This document shows, piece by piece, positions 13,194-20,783 of a DNA stretch of 50,393 nt; within the stretch, counting starts at the first letter, position 1, and each line of letters begins with the position of its first letter. The notes under the pieces are model-generated. The model was given only the letters and a program-made list of their open reading frames with translations. It did no database searches and was not told the DNA's origin. The DNA lies in contig ONBX01000026.1 of NCBI GenBank assembly GCA_900316205.1, forward strand, positions 1 to 50,393. Reading direction: 5' to 3'. The translations under genes and the position numbers were made by a program. Origin of the DNA: an uncultured Eubacteriales bacterium (GTDB lineage Bacteria > Bacillota > Clostridia > Oscillospirales > Oscillospiraceae).

Positions 13194-14309
13194 ATGAATA
13201 ACAAAGACAAAGAAGCCTTAACTGCGCTGTTGAAGGAGAACCATGAGGTCTATCAAGGCATTTCTCGGCGTATCCATTGGACGGTAGCTGATTCAGCTTG
13301 TCTTGATGACCTGATGAATTCTAAGGAGTTTCAAAAAGACATCGTCAGCAGAATGCAGCATGCTGCAAACTCAAAGGCAGTTGCGGGATACATGCCCTCT
13401 TTTCTGGCATTTAAGGCATGGCAAAGAACAAAGGCCGTCTATTCCTTCAACAATGAATTCGTTGATGATATCGCCAAAACATCTGATACAAACCTATACA
13501 CATCGTTGCTTGATCGCCTTCCGTTCAAGGACATGCTATTCTTCTTCCCCGAAGGGACACTCCCAACGATTAAGGATGAGGAAACGGCAGGGATGTATGT
13601 TCATGTTGAACGGCATCCCGAACATCTGTGGATCATCTTCAATTTCATTGACAGAGCATTTAACAATGGTACACAGATCTATCCTGGCATTGCTATGGCA
13701 TTTCCGATAACCAATGGGATGAAGTTATCAGGAGTCTTTGAAACCCCTCAGTACTTGGAATGGCTGACAGTATATAAACGGACGGTTTTTATCGATCGTC
13801 ATTTGAATGAACAAGAAGCTGAGGAATGCTTACTTGCGACAAGAAAAGCTCTGAATGTGGCTATCAATCTGCTGTACTATCTTTCTTCTCAAAATGCTGA
13901 TATCAAGGAAGTCAAGTCCAGCAAAAAGACACACAAGGCACCTCCAATGCAAAAGAAAGAAGAGGTTCCCGTAGTCAAGCTTCATGAAGTCGGAGCAGAG
14001 TATCCCACGATTATTTACCGCAAATTAAAAGTGAAGTCTGAGGAATCCAAGGCTGATGAAGAATTAGATGGTGAGAGCACTACAACTCAGGCCGCAAAAA
14101 GCCCGCAAAAAAGGCGTCCGCATGCACGAAAAGCGCATTGGCAACATTACTGGACAGGAAAAGGACGCTCAACATTGGAAGTTCGCTGGATTCCAGATCT
14201 GTTTGTTGGCGCGAATCGTGATGACCAAGTCGTTGTTGTGTATGATAGTGAAAAGGGTTCCTTGAAAGGGAAGAGAAACCCCAACACGAGCAAGAAAAAG
14301 AAATCATGA
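13194..14309 (+). CDS. AcrVA2-like family protein (putative anti-CRISPR relative)
   Basis: 371 aa. The C-terminal block at residues 308-338, R-P-H-A-R-K-A-H-W-Q-H-Y-W-T-G-K-G then L-E-V-R-W-I-P-D-L-F-V, matches the diagnostic end of AcrVA2 (R-P-H-x-R-R-G-H-W-H-G-Y-W-x-G ... R-W-x-P-x-F-V). The region around residues 66-110 (FLAFKAWQRTKAVYSFN...) corresponds to the W-R-x-T-L-x-I-Y segment of AcrVA2. AcrVA2 of Moraxella blocks Cas12a production by acting on the nascent protein and its mRNA. The family is much wider than Cas12a hosts, so the target here is unknown. Residues 240-305 form a Lys/Glu-rich linker of low complexity. Base composition is lower in GC than the core genome. It has its own promoter and an AAAGAGG ribosome site. 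It is a cargo gene of the tRNA-Val island. Confidence 0.75.
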   Translation: MNNKDKEALTALLKENHEVYQGISRRIHWTVADSACLDDLMNSKEFQKDIVSRMQHAANSKAVAGYMPSFLAFKAWQRTKAVYSFNNEFVDDIAKTSDTNLYTSLLDRLPFKDMLFFFPEGTLPTIKDEETAGMYVHVERHPEHLWIIFNFIDRAFNNGTQIYPGIAMAFPITNGMKLSGVFETPQYLEWLTVYKRTVFIDRHLNEQEAEECLLATRKALNVAINLLYYLSSQNADIKEVKSSKKTHKAPPMQKKEEVPVVKLHEVGAEYPTIIYRKLKVKSEESKADEELDGESTTTQAAKSPQKRRPHARKAHWQHYWTGKGRSTLEVRWIPDLFVGANRDDQVVVVYDSEKGSLKGKRNPNTSKKKKS

Positions 14310-14472
14310 GAAGAACCAAACCATCATCAGGAAGACGGTCAGATCCGGTGTTTCCTTCGGAAGCGCGCTGGCGATGGTGATCAGCTACACCGCCTGGCAT
14401 TCGATCGGCTGGGCGATCGTTCACGGACTTCTGAGCTGGGTTTATGTGATCTATTATATGATCCGCTACTGA
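14308..14472 (+). CDS. Small two-span membrane protein, start codon missing or atypical
   Basis: An open frame from the end of the AcrVA2-like gene reads RKTVRSGVSFGSALAMVISY, then an amphipathic W-H-S-I-G-W-A-I-V-H-G-L-L-S-W-V-Y-V-I-Y-Y segment, and ends at 14472. It looks like a real small membrane protein of gut Firmicutes, but the first in-frame ATG (14374) lies in the middle of the first helix and no ATG, GTG or TTG precedes it in frame. The 5' end was probably lost at the island junction, making this a truncated gene; use of a rare start is the alternative. GC content jumps to core level here. Confidence 0.5.
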   Translation, partial: EKNQTIIRKTVRSGVSFGSALAMVISYTAWHSIGWAIVHGLLSWVYVIYYMIRY

Positions 14473-14512
14473 TTTGATGGAAACAAGAAGATCTTTGACG
14501 GAGGTGATGACG

Positions 14513-16489
14513 GTGCGGCCGGTGATCGTGAAACTTGCAAAAATGCTGACGGACTGTATGGACGCAAGGCTGGGACTCGTCCGCATGGACGATAGTCGCT
14601 GGGAATACAAGATGCTGGACGCTCTGCTGACCGACGAGATGGCAGAGCTGATGCTCAAAATGGGCCGGCGCAGGCCCACCACCGCGGCGGAGCTTGCAAA
14701 AAAGACCGGCTGGGACGAGGCGCGGATCCAGAAGCTTCTGGACGAGCTGGCGGAGATCGGCCTGGTGGAGTATAACCGGCACAACAGCGACCGGCACAAG
14801 CAGTATGTGGTGCCGATCTTTGTGGTGGGCAGCGCGGAAAATCTGGTACTGAACAAGCCTCTCCTGGAGAAGCTTCCGGAGATCGCGGAGTTCTTCTATC
14901 AGATGGCAGAAGAACCGCTGAAGCTGATCTCCCATATGGTGCCCCCCGGCGGCGCGGGCCTGGGCTTTCACGCCGTCCCCGTGGAGCGGGCGATCCCCCG
15001 GGACAGCCGCCCGCTCTCCATCGAGCAGCTCTCCTACTGGCTGGACAAATACCGGGATCAGCTGGCCATCAGCGACTGCGTCTGCCGCACGAGCATGATC
15101 CTGCGCGGGGAGGGCTGCGGCGAGCTGCCGGACAAGGGCTGCATCCAGGTGGGCGATTACGCCGACTATGTGGTGGAGACCGGGAAGGCCCAGCGGGCGA
15201 CCTACGACGAGGTGATGGCCCTGCTCAAGCGCTCCGAGGAAAACGGCTTCATGCACCAGGTCACCAACGGCGACGGCGGAGAGGACATCTTTGCCATCTG
15301 CAACTGCTCCGTGGGTAACTGCTTTGCGCTGCGCTGCTCGCAGCTTTTCAACAATCCCAACGGCTCCGCCTCCGCCTACCGGGCCGTGGTGGAGCGCGAG
15401 CGCTGCGTTGCCTGCGGCAAATGCGCCGAGGTCTGCCCGGCCGGCGCGGTGCGCCTTGGCCGGAAGCTGGACACGAAAGACGGGCCGGTGGTTTACGAAC
15501 ACGAGCCCCTTGCTGGTGAGACGCCGGGCTGGAGCCGGAAAAACTGGCACCCGGATTACCGGGACCGCAACCAGATCAACTGCTATCCCGTGGGCACGGC
15601 GCCCTGCAAGTGCGCCTGCCCCGCCCATGTCTCCATTCAGGGCGTGCTGCAGCTTGTGAAGGAAGAGCGCTTTCTGGACGCCCTGAAGCTGCTGCGGCAG
15701 GACAACCCCTTCCCCTCCCTTTGTGACACGGCCTGCGACCACCGCTGCGAAAAGGTCTGCATGCGGGGCAGCGTGGATAGCCCCATGGAGATCTGCGCGG
15801 CCATGACGCGCCTCGCGGAGATGGAGCAGCAGTTTGTAGAGGAGCTCGTTCCCCACAAAGTGCGCATGAAGGGCGAGGACAAGGACTACGAGCTGCCCGT
15901 GGCCGTCGTCGGCACGGGCTATGCCCAGCTCAGCTGCGCCTACTTCCTCGCGCAGACGGGCTATCCCGTGACGGTTTTCGGCGACTCGGCGCCCTGTAAC
16001 GCAGCGGAGCGGACGCTCCTGGAAAGGCTGGGCGTACGCTTCAAGGACGGCACCCCCGAGAGCGACGCCTACGCCGCGGTCTATCCGGAGCTCTTCCCCA
16101 TTCGGAAAAAGGACGCAGCCTCCCAGATTGAGGAAGGGCACGAGGCGGCCAAGAGCATCCATCGCGCGCTGCACCCCGGGCACAGTCAGACTCTGGCGAG
16201 AGACCCCCGCAGCTTCCGCTCCTTCCGGCGGGACGACGTGGTGCTGCCGCCGGAAAAGATCAAAACCCACGCCTGCCTCTCCTGCGGCGTGAGCTATGTG
16301 GACCCCAACCGCTGCATCGGCTGCGGCATCTGCACCACCCGCTGCTTCTTCGACGCCATCCATCTGGTGCGCAGCCACCCGGAATTTGTGGACTACTGCA
16401 GCGCGGACGACACGGTGAAGAAGGTCGTGCTGGGCGGCGTCCGCCGGGCGGGCAAGATCGCGATCAAGGCCCTGAAGCGGGGCACCTGA
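14513..16489 (+). CDS. Fe-S protein with N-terminal winged helix and reduced GltD-like flavoprotein part
   Basis: About 658 aa. Residues 1-130 include a winged-helix-like segment (RRRPTTAAELAKKTGWDEAR). A Cys-rich region (S-D-C-V-C-R-T...C-N-C-S-V-G-N-C) is followed by a 4Fe-4S motif CVACGKCAEVCP near residue 300. A GltD-type Fe-S domain (CKCACPAHVSIQG...CDTACDHRCEKVCMRG) comes next, and a second ferredoxin motif CIGCGICTTRC near residue 605. Normally a complete FAD/NADPH oxidoreductase of about 400 residues separates the last two. Here the Rossmann start is altered (V-G-T-G-Y-A-Q-L-S-C-A) and only about 120 residues remain, so the flavoprotein is probably internally deleted. The GTG at 14513 follows GGAGGTGAT; an upstream ATG at 14477 lacks a ribosome site. 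Confidence 0.75.
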   Translation: MRPVIVKLAKMLTDCMDARLGLVRMDDSRWEYKMLDALLTDEMAELMLKMGRRRPTTAAELAKKTGWDEARIQKLLDELAEIGLVEYNRHNSDRHKQYVVPIFVVGSAENLVLNKPLLEKLPEIAEFFYQMAEEPLKLISHMVPPGGAGLGFHAVPVERAIPRDSRPLSIEQLSYWLDKYRDQLAISDCVCRTSMILRGEGCGELPDKGCIQVGDYADYVVETGKAQRATYDEVMALLKRSEENGFMHQVTNGDGGEDIFAICNCSVGNCFALRCSQLFNNPNGSASAYRAVVERERCVACGKCAEVCPAGAVRLGRKLDTKDGPVVYEHEPLAGETPGWSRKNWHPDYRDRNQINCYPVGTAPCKCACPAHVSIQGVLQLVKEERFLDALKLLRQDNPFPSLCDTACDHRCEKVCMRGSVDSPMEICAAMTRLAEMEQQFVEELVPHKVRMKGEDKDYELPVAVVGTGYAQLSCAYFLAQTGYPVTVFGDSAPCNAAERTLLERLGVRFKDGTPESDAYAAVYPELFPIRKKDAASQIEEGHEAAKSIHRALHPGHSQTLARDPRSFRSFRRDDVVLPPEKIKTHACLSCGVSYVDPNRCIGCGICTTRCFFDAIHLVRSHPEFVDYCSADDTVKKVVLGGVRRAGKIAIKALKRGT

Positions 16490-16543
16490 GCAGCCGCAGT
16501 GAAGCTCCGCGCCGCCCGGTCTCCCTGTCCGCTTCTTTTGTCC

Positions 16544-16570
16544 GGAATGCATTGCATTCCTGACATTTTT
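16544..16570 (+). terminator. Weak terminator hairpin before the MBOAT operon
   Basis: GGAATGC-ATT-GCATTCC followed by TGACATTTTT. It overlaps the promoter of the next operon. Confidence 0.5.
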
Positions 16571-16580
16571 CGTTTATGAT
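16552..16580 (+). promoter_or_regulatory. Promoter of the MBOAT/SGNH operon
   Basis: TTGCAT, 17-bp spacer, TATGAT, about 55 bp before the ATG. The -35 box lies inside the hairpin above. Confidence 0.6.
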
Positions 16581-16639
16581 AGCGTGGTACGGCTTTTCAG
16601 AGTTCGTATCACACTTGCTTTTCAGCAAAGGACGCAGTC

Positions 16640-17980
16640 ATGGTCTTCAACAGTTACAGCTTTCTCTTTCTTTTCTTTCCGATCTTTTTCATCCTCTACC
16701 GGAAGGTCCCCCTCCGCTGGTGCCTCCCCCTGCTCTGCGCGGGGAGCCTGGTCTTCTACGCCGTCGGCGTGTGGGACCGGCTCTGGCAGCTGCTTCTGCT
16801 GCTGGGGATGGCCCTGTTCGGCTTTTTGGGCTGCCTGCTGTTCCGGCGGGAAAAGCTGCGGAAAAAGTGGCTCCTGGCCCTGTGGCTCTGCGTCACGGCG
16901 GCGCCCCTGGCCTATGTGAAGCTGGCGGGCCTTTTTCTGCCCCAGGCGCCGGGCCTGCCTCTGGGCCTGAGCTTCTACACCTTCCAGCAGATTGCCCTTC
17001 TGGTCTTCGCCTGGCAGGGCGGCTTTGTCACCGCGGAGGAGTACGCCGCGGGGATCCTGATGTTCCCCAAGCTGATCTCCGGTCCCCTGGCGGAGCCGGA
17101 GGATCTGCTGGACGAGCTGGACGATCCCCGGCGGAGTCTGGGCCGACTCGCCGAGGGGCTGGAGGACTTCATCCTGGGTCTGGCCTGCAAGGTCATCGTG
17201 GCGGATCACCTGGCCGGCATCCTGGGACCGATCCGGGTCCGGGGCGTGTTGAACGTCTCCGTGCCTCTGGCCTGGCTGGGCGTTCTCGGCTATGCCCTGC
17301 GGCTCTATTTTGACTTCTGGGGCTATTCCCGGATGGCGGTGGGCCTGGGGAAACTGCTGGGCTTTCGCCTGCCGGATAACTTTGACCATCCCTACTGCTC
17401 TCTCAGCGTATCGGAATTCTGGCGGCGCTGGCACATCACCCTGGGCCGCTGGTTCAAGACCTATGTCTACATCCCCCTGGGCGGCAGCCGCCGGGGCTTC
17501 GGGCGCATGGTGCTCGCCACGCTGACGGTGTGGCTGCTCACCGGCGTCTGGCACGGCGCTGGCTGGAACTATGTGCTCTGGGGCCTCATGATGTTCCTGC
17601 TCATCCTGCTGGAGCGCCTCTTCCTCGGCCGGGTGCTGAAAGCATTGCCCCTGCTGGGGCACCTGTACCTGCCGCTGGTGATCGGGCTGTCCTGGGTGTT
17701 CTTCATCACCCCCACCCCCGCCGCCGCCTTCTCTTATTTCTCCCGCCTCTTCGGCGGCGGGGCTCCCGCCTCCGATCCCGCCGACTGGCTTACCGTCCTG
17801 GGCCGCTGCTGGCCCTATCTGGCTCTCGCCCTGGCGGACAGTACGCCCCTGCCCGGGATGCTCTGGCAGAAGATTTCCGGCAGCCGCCTTGCCTGGCTGC
17901 TGCTCTTCCTGCTGTTCTGGGTCTGCGTCTATTTCATGGCGACCGCGGCCAGCGACCCGTTCCTGTATTTCAGCTTCTGA
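16640..17980 (+). CDS. MBOAT family O-acyltransferase (AlgI/PatA-like)
   Basis: A 446-aa polytopic membrane protein expected to move acetyl groups across the membrane to an extracellular acceptor (polysaccharide or peptidoglycan). It starts MVFNSYSFLFLFFPIFF like AlgI-type proteins. It has the MBOAT core with P-K-L-I-S-G-P at about 150, the F-W-R-R-W-H-I-T-L-G-R-W-F motif with His265, the Y-I-P-L-G-G-S-R motif, and T-G-V-W-H-G-A-G-W with the catalytic His305. About ten hydrophobic helices are visible. It is followed after 13 bp by an SGNH-fold partner, the usual two-protein pairing for extracellular O-acetylation. The acceptor cannot be read from the sequence. Confidence 0.93.
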   Translation: MVFNSYSFLFLFFPIFFILYRKVPLRWCLPLLCAGSLVFYAVGVWDRLWQLLLLLGMALFGFLGCLLFRREKLRKKWLLALWLCVTAAPLAYVKLAGLFLPQAPGLPLGLSFYTFQQIALLVFAWQGGFVTAEEYAAGILMFPKLISGPLAEPEDLLDELDDPRRSLGRLAEGLEDFILGLACKVIVADHLAGILGPIRVRGVLNVSVPLAWLGVLGYALRLYFDFWGYSRMAVGLGKLLGFRLPDNFDHPYCSLSVSEFWRRWHITLGRWFKTYVYIPLGGSRRGFGRMVLATLTVWLLTGVWHGAGWNYVLWGLMMFLLILLERLFLGRVLKALPLLGHLYLPLVIGLSWVFFITPTPAAAFSYFSRLFGGGAPASDPADWLTVLGRCWPYLALALADSTPLPGMLWQKISGSRLAWLLLFLLFWVCVYFMATAASDPFLYFSF

Positions 17981-17993
17981 GGGGGTGCGCGCC

Positions 17994-18995
17994 ATGCCGA
18001 AACGAAAAAAGAAAAGATCCAATGCCCTCACCTGCATGACCGCGATCCTGGTCACGGCCATTTTGCTGACCGGCCTGGGCCTCACCCTGCGCCACACCCT
18101 GCTCAAAGGCCTGCCCCAGTATGAAGGCGTGCCGTCTCTGTCCCTGCCCTTCCTGCTGCTGCAGGACAGCGGCCCCCTGCGTCAGGCCCGGGAGCGTGCC
18201 GCCTGGGAGGCCGCCCACAGCGCCAGCCCCGCCACCGTGCCGGAGACGCCCGCGCCCACAGTCCCGGTCCAGGAGATCCCCGTGACCCCTGCGCCGACCT
18301 TGGAGCCCAGCCCCATCCCCACCCCGGAACCCACGCCGGAGCCGACCCTTGAACCCACTCCCGAACCGACCCCGGAGCCCACACCCGAACCCACACCCGA
18401 GCCCGCCCCCGCGCTTGCGGAGGAGAGCTTCTTTGACCACACGCTCTTCATCGGGGATTCCAAGGTGGACGAGATGCGCAAGGCCGTGCGCATCGGCCAG
18501 GCCCAGTACTTCTGCGACACCAACTACAGCGTGTACAATGTCTTTGACAAGCTGGCCACGGACCGGGTCTTTACCGACGCCAGTCTGGACTGGGTCCTGA
18601 GCCATTGGGACTACGATCAGATCTATATCGCCCTGGGCTACAACGAGTGCGGCTATCCCTACCAGGGGCTGATGAGTCAGTTTGACTATGTGCTTCGCCG
18701 GGTCCACGAAAGCCAGCCCCAGGCCCGCATCATCCTGCACGCGGTCATGCACGCCAACCGCTATGTCAGCAACGCCTATGACTACTACTCCGTGGAGAAC
18801 CTGGAAAAGGTCAACAGCGGCCTGCGGGAGCTGGCGGATGCCTATGACTGGATCTGGTTTGTGGACTGCAACGCCCCCTTCTGCGACGAGGAGGGCTATC
18901 TCTACGACTACATGTCCATGGACGGGGAACACCTGCTGCCCGAATACTCCATTCTCTGGGCGGAGGAGATCCGCCGCCAGGCCGTCACCGGCTGA
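17994..18995 (+). CDS. Membrane-anchored SGNH/GDSL hydrolase, partner of MBOAT
   Basis: 333 aa. A basic start (MPKRKKKRSN) and one transmembrane helix (about 13-35) anchor it outside the cell. A Pro-Glu-Thr repeat stalk (about 103-140, mostly PEPT units) spans the wall. The C-terminal SGNH-like domain has Ser156 in F-I-G-D-S, Asn in G-Y-N-E-C-G, and Asp310/His313 in D-G-E-H, a plausible Ser-Asp-His triad. Such proteins accept acetyl groups from the MBOAT channel and place them on glycan. The ATG at 17994 follows GAGGGGG; a longer open frame upstream lies inside the MBOAT gene and is rejected. Confidence 0.88.
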   Translation: MPKRKKKRSNALTCMTAILVTAILLTGLGLTLRHTLLKGLPQYEGVPSLSLPFLLLQDSGPLRQARERAAWEAAHSASPATVPETPAPTVPVQEIPVTPAPTLEPSPIPTPEPTPEPTLEPTPEPTPEPTPEPTPEPAPALAEESFFDHTLFIGDSKVDEMRKAVRIGQAQYFCDTNYSVYNVFDKLATDRVFTDASLDWVLSHWDYDQIYIALGYNECGYPYQGLMSQFDYVLRRVHESQPQARIILHAVMHANRYVSNAYDYYSVENLEKVNSGLRELADAYDWIWFVDCNAPFCDEEGYLYDYMSMDGEHLLPEYSILWAEEIRRQAVTG

Positions 18996-19053
18996 GGAAC
19001 ATGTTTTTCCGAATTTCGTCAGTAGAATATCATCCAACTTGGAGGTGCCGATT

Positions 19054-19764
19054 GTGAAATCTGTGAGAGCATTCCTGATATCCCTGCTCATCCTCGCACT
19101 CTTCCTTTCCGGCTGTACCGTATCGAAAACGGATCCCCCCGGCGAAGATCGCTGCGCTGAAACGTCCCGCCCCGTTGATGAAAAAGCGGAAGATTCGTTT
19201 CCTGACCCTGCGCCCGAAAAACCGGTGATTTATCTTTATCCGCAGGACACATGCCCGATAGAGGTCCTCCTGGATTTTGACGGTGAATTGACATGCACCT
19301 ATCCTGTATACCGGGACGGCTGGCATATCATTGCTAATCCAGACGGGACGTTGATCGATCAGAACGGGCTGGCCTACAATTACCTGTACTGGGAGGGCGT
19401 CAGCTCCCGCAGCTATGACTTGTCCCGGGGCTTTTGTGTTGCAGGGGAAGACAGCGCAGCCTTTTTGGAGGAAGTCCTGCCTTCTCTCGGATTGAACCGG
19501 AAAGAGGCCAACGAGTTTATTGTGTATTGGCTGCCCCGCTTGCAGGCACATGCGTACAACCTGATCTCCTTCCAGCAGGAGGCTTACACCGACGGCGCAA
19601 GGCTCACGATCACACCGGAGCCGGACACGCTGATCCGGGTTTTCATGGCCTTCATGCCGCTGAACACACCGATAGAGATCGAACCGCAGGCTCTTGAAGC
19701 GCCGGAGCGCATTGGCTTTACCGTGGTGGAATGGGGCGGTTGCGAGGTCATCTCCCTGCCCTGA
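19054..19764 (+). CDS. Conserved lipoprotein of unknown function
   Basis: 236 aa starting at GTG 19054 with a GGAGG site 8 bp upstream. The N-terminus is a lipoprotein signal: KSVRAFLISLLILALFLSGC, with Cys as the lipid-modified residue. The mature part opens with a charged linker, then P-V-I-Y-L-Y-P and an L-x-F-D-G-E-L-T-C-T-Y-P segment, a W-H-I-I-A-N-P-D-G-T strand, the Y-N-Y-L-Y-W-E-G motif and an E-F-I-V-Y-W-L-P-R motif. This arrangement is seen in uncharacterised lipoproteins of gut Clostridia. It lies 58 bp after the SGNH gene and may share its transcript. Function unknown. Confidence 0.85.
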   Translation: MKSVRAFLISLLILALFLSGCTVSKTDPPGEDRCAETSRPVDEKAEDSFPDPAPEKPVIYLYPQDTCPIEVLLDFDGELTCTYPVYRDGWHIIANPDGTLIDQNGLAYNYLYWEGVSSRSYDLSRGFCVAGEDSAAFLEEVLPSLGLNRKEANEFIVYWLPRLQAHAYNLISFQQEAYTDGARLTITPEPDTLIRVFMAFMPLNTPIEIEPQALEAPERIGFTVVEWGGCEVISLP

Positions 19765-19828
19765 CAGTCTGGATACTTCCGTCAAATCGGTAGATGCAAT
19801 CCGCTTGATTTCTCCACCACCCTTAGTG

Positions 19829-19857
19829 TTGCGCAAACGCTTTTCGCATGCTATAAT
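19829..19857 (+). promoter_or_regulatory. Promoter of the DUF975 gene
   Basis: TTGCGC, 17-bp spacer, TATAAT, about 58 bp before the ATG. Confidence 0.85.
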
Positions 19858-19914
19858 GCAGAATACTCCAAACGCTGTTGAAACCGAAAAACCGAAACAG
19901 GAGGATAGAGAGAA

Positions 19915-20682
19915 ATGAGATCGAGACAAGAGATCAAAGCCATCGGCAAGGAACAATTCAAGCTCAATTACTGGAACTGCGTGCTGGCGGCACTGCTGGT
20001 AACGGCGGTACTGGGCGTCATTTCCTGGATGAGCAACGGCCACGAGATCGCCCGGATCGTAAGCACCGGCCAGGATGCTTTCCGGGTCGTAAGCGGGCAG
20101 CAGGAGACCATTGAGATCATCAGCAGCCAGCCCGTCCAGTCCACCGTTTCGGTGCGCTCCAATGCAGGCGGCCTGCTGATGCTCCTGCTGGGCGGCCCCA
20201 TCACCGTCGGCCTGAACTACTTCTTCGTGAAGAATGTCCGGGGCGAGCGGGACGGGCTCAGCGTCACCACGCCCTTCTCCGAAGCCTTTAAGAACTATCC
20301 CCGCAAGCTGGGCGGCAGCCTGTGGATGGGTCTTTTCGTGTTCCTGTGGAGCCTGCTGTTCATCATCCCCGGCCTGATCAAGGCCATCTCCTATGCCATG
20401 ACCCAGTACATCCTGGCCGACTGCCCCGAGGTAAAAGCCAAAGACGCCCTGAAGCTCTCCATGCGCATGATGGACGGCCACAAGTGGGAGTACTTCGTTT
20501 TTGGTCTGAGCTTTATCGGCTGGATCCTCCTCTCCGTGATCACCCTGGGCCTGGCCGCCGCCTTCTATACCGAGCCCTACATGCACAGCAGCACTGCCCA
20601 GTACTATCTGGAAGTGCGCAACGAGGCGCTGCGCACCGGCGCCATCACCCAGGGCCAGCTGGACGGAACAGAGCTGGTCTGA
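19915..20682 (+). CDS. DUF975 family membrane protein
   Basis: A 255-aa integral membrane protein of unknown function. The start R-x-E-I-K-x-x-G-K-E-Q-F-K-x-N-Y-W, the first helix (about 23-40), L-G-G-P-I-T-V-G-L at about 98, and the central F-x-F-L-W-S-L-L-F-I-I-P-G-L-I-K-A-I-S-Y helix are the DUF975 hallmarks. They are followed by K-A-x-D-A-L-K-L-S-M-x-M-M-x-G-H-K. Length is normal. A CAGGAGGAT ribosome site precedes the ATG. It is monocistronic with its own promoter and a hairpin after the stop. Confidence 0.92.
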   Translation: MRSRQEIKAIGKEQFKLNYWNCVLAALLVTAVLGVISWMSNGHEIARIVSTGQDAFRVVSGQQETIEIISSQPVQSTVSVRSNAGGLLMLLLGGPITVGLNYFFVKNVRGERDGLSVTTPFSEAFKNYPRKLGGSLWMGLFVFLWSLLFIIPGLIKAISYAMTQYILADCPEVKAKDALKLSMRMMDGHKWEYFVFGLSFIGWILLSVITLGLAAAFYTEPYMHSSTAQYYLEVRNEALRTGAITQGQLDGTELV

Positions 20683-20696
20683 GTCAAATAGAAACC

Positions 20697-20726
20697 TTCG
20701 CTGCCAAGCCTGTTGTTTGGCAGCGA
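20697..20726 (+). terminator. Hairpin after the DUF975 gene
   Basis: An 11-bp perfect stem TTCGCTGCCAA / TTGGCAGCGAA with an 8-nt loop, 14 bp after the stop. The following sequence is ATTCATG, so it has no U-run. Confidence 0.65.
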
Positions 20727-20783
20727 AATTCATGATGGAACAAACCTGTCGATTGCAAGCTTTTGCGGAAAGGAGCTTTCTCC

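Noticed and set aside
14381-16552. A 723-codon minus-strand frame opposite the Fe-S protein gene
   Set aside because: The plus strand encodes recognisable Fe-S motifs; the minus frame has no domain and is rich in His, Ala and Val as expected of antisense to GC-rich coding DNA.
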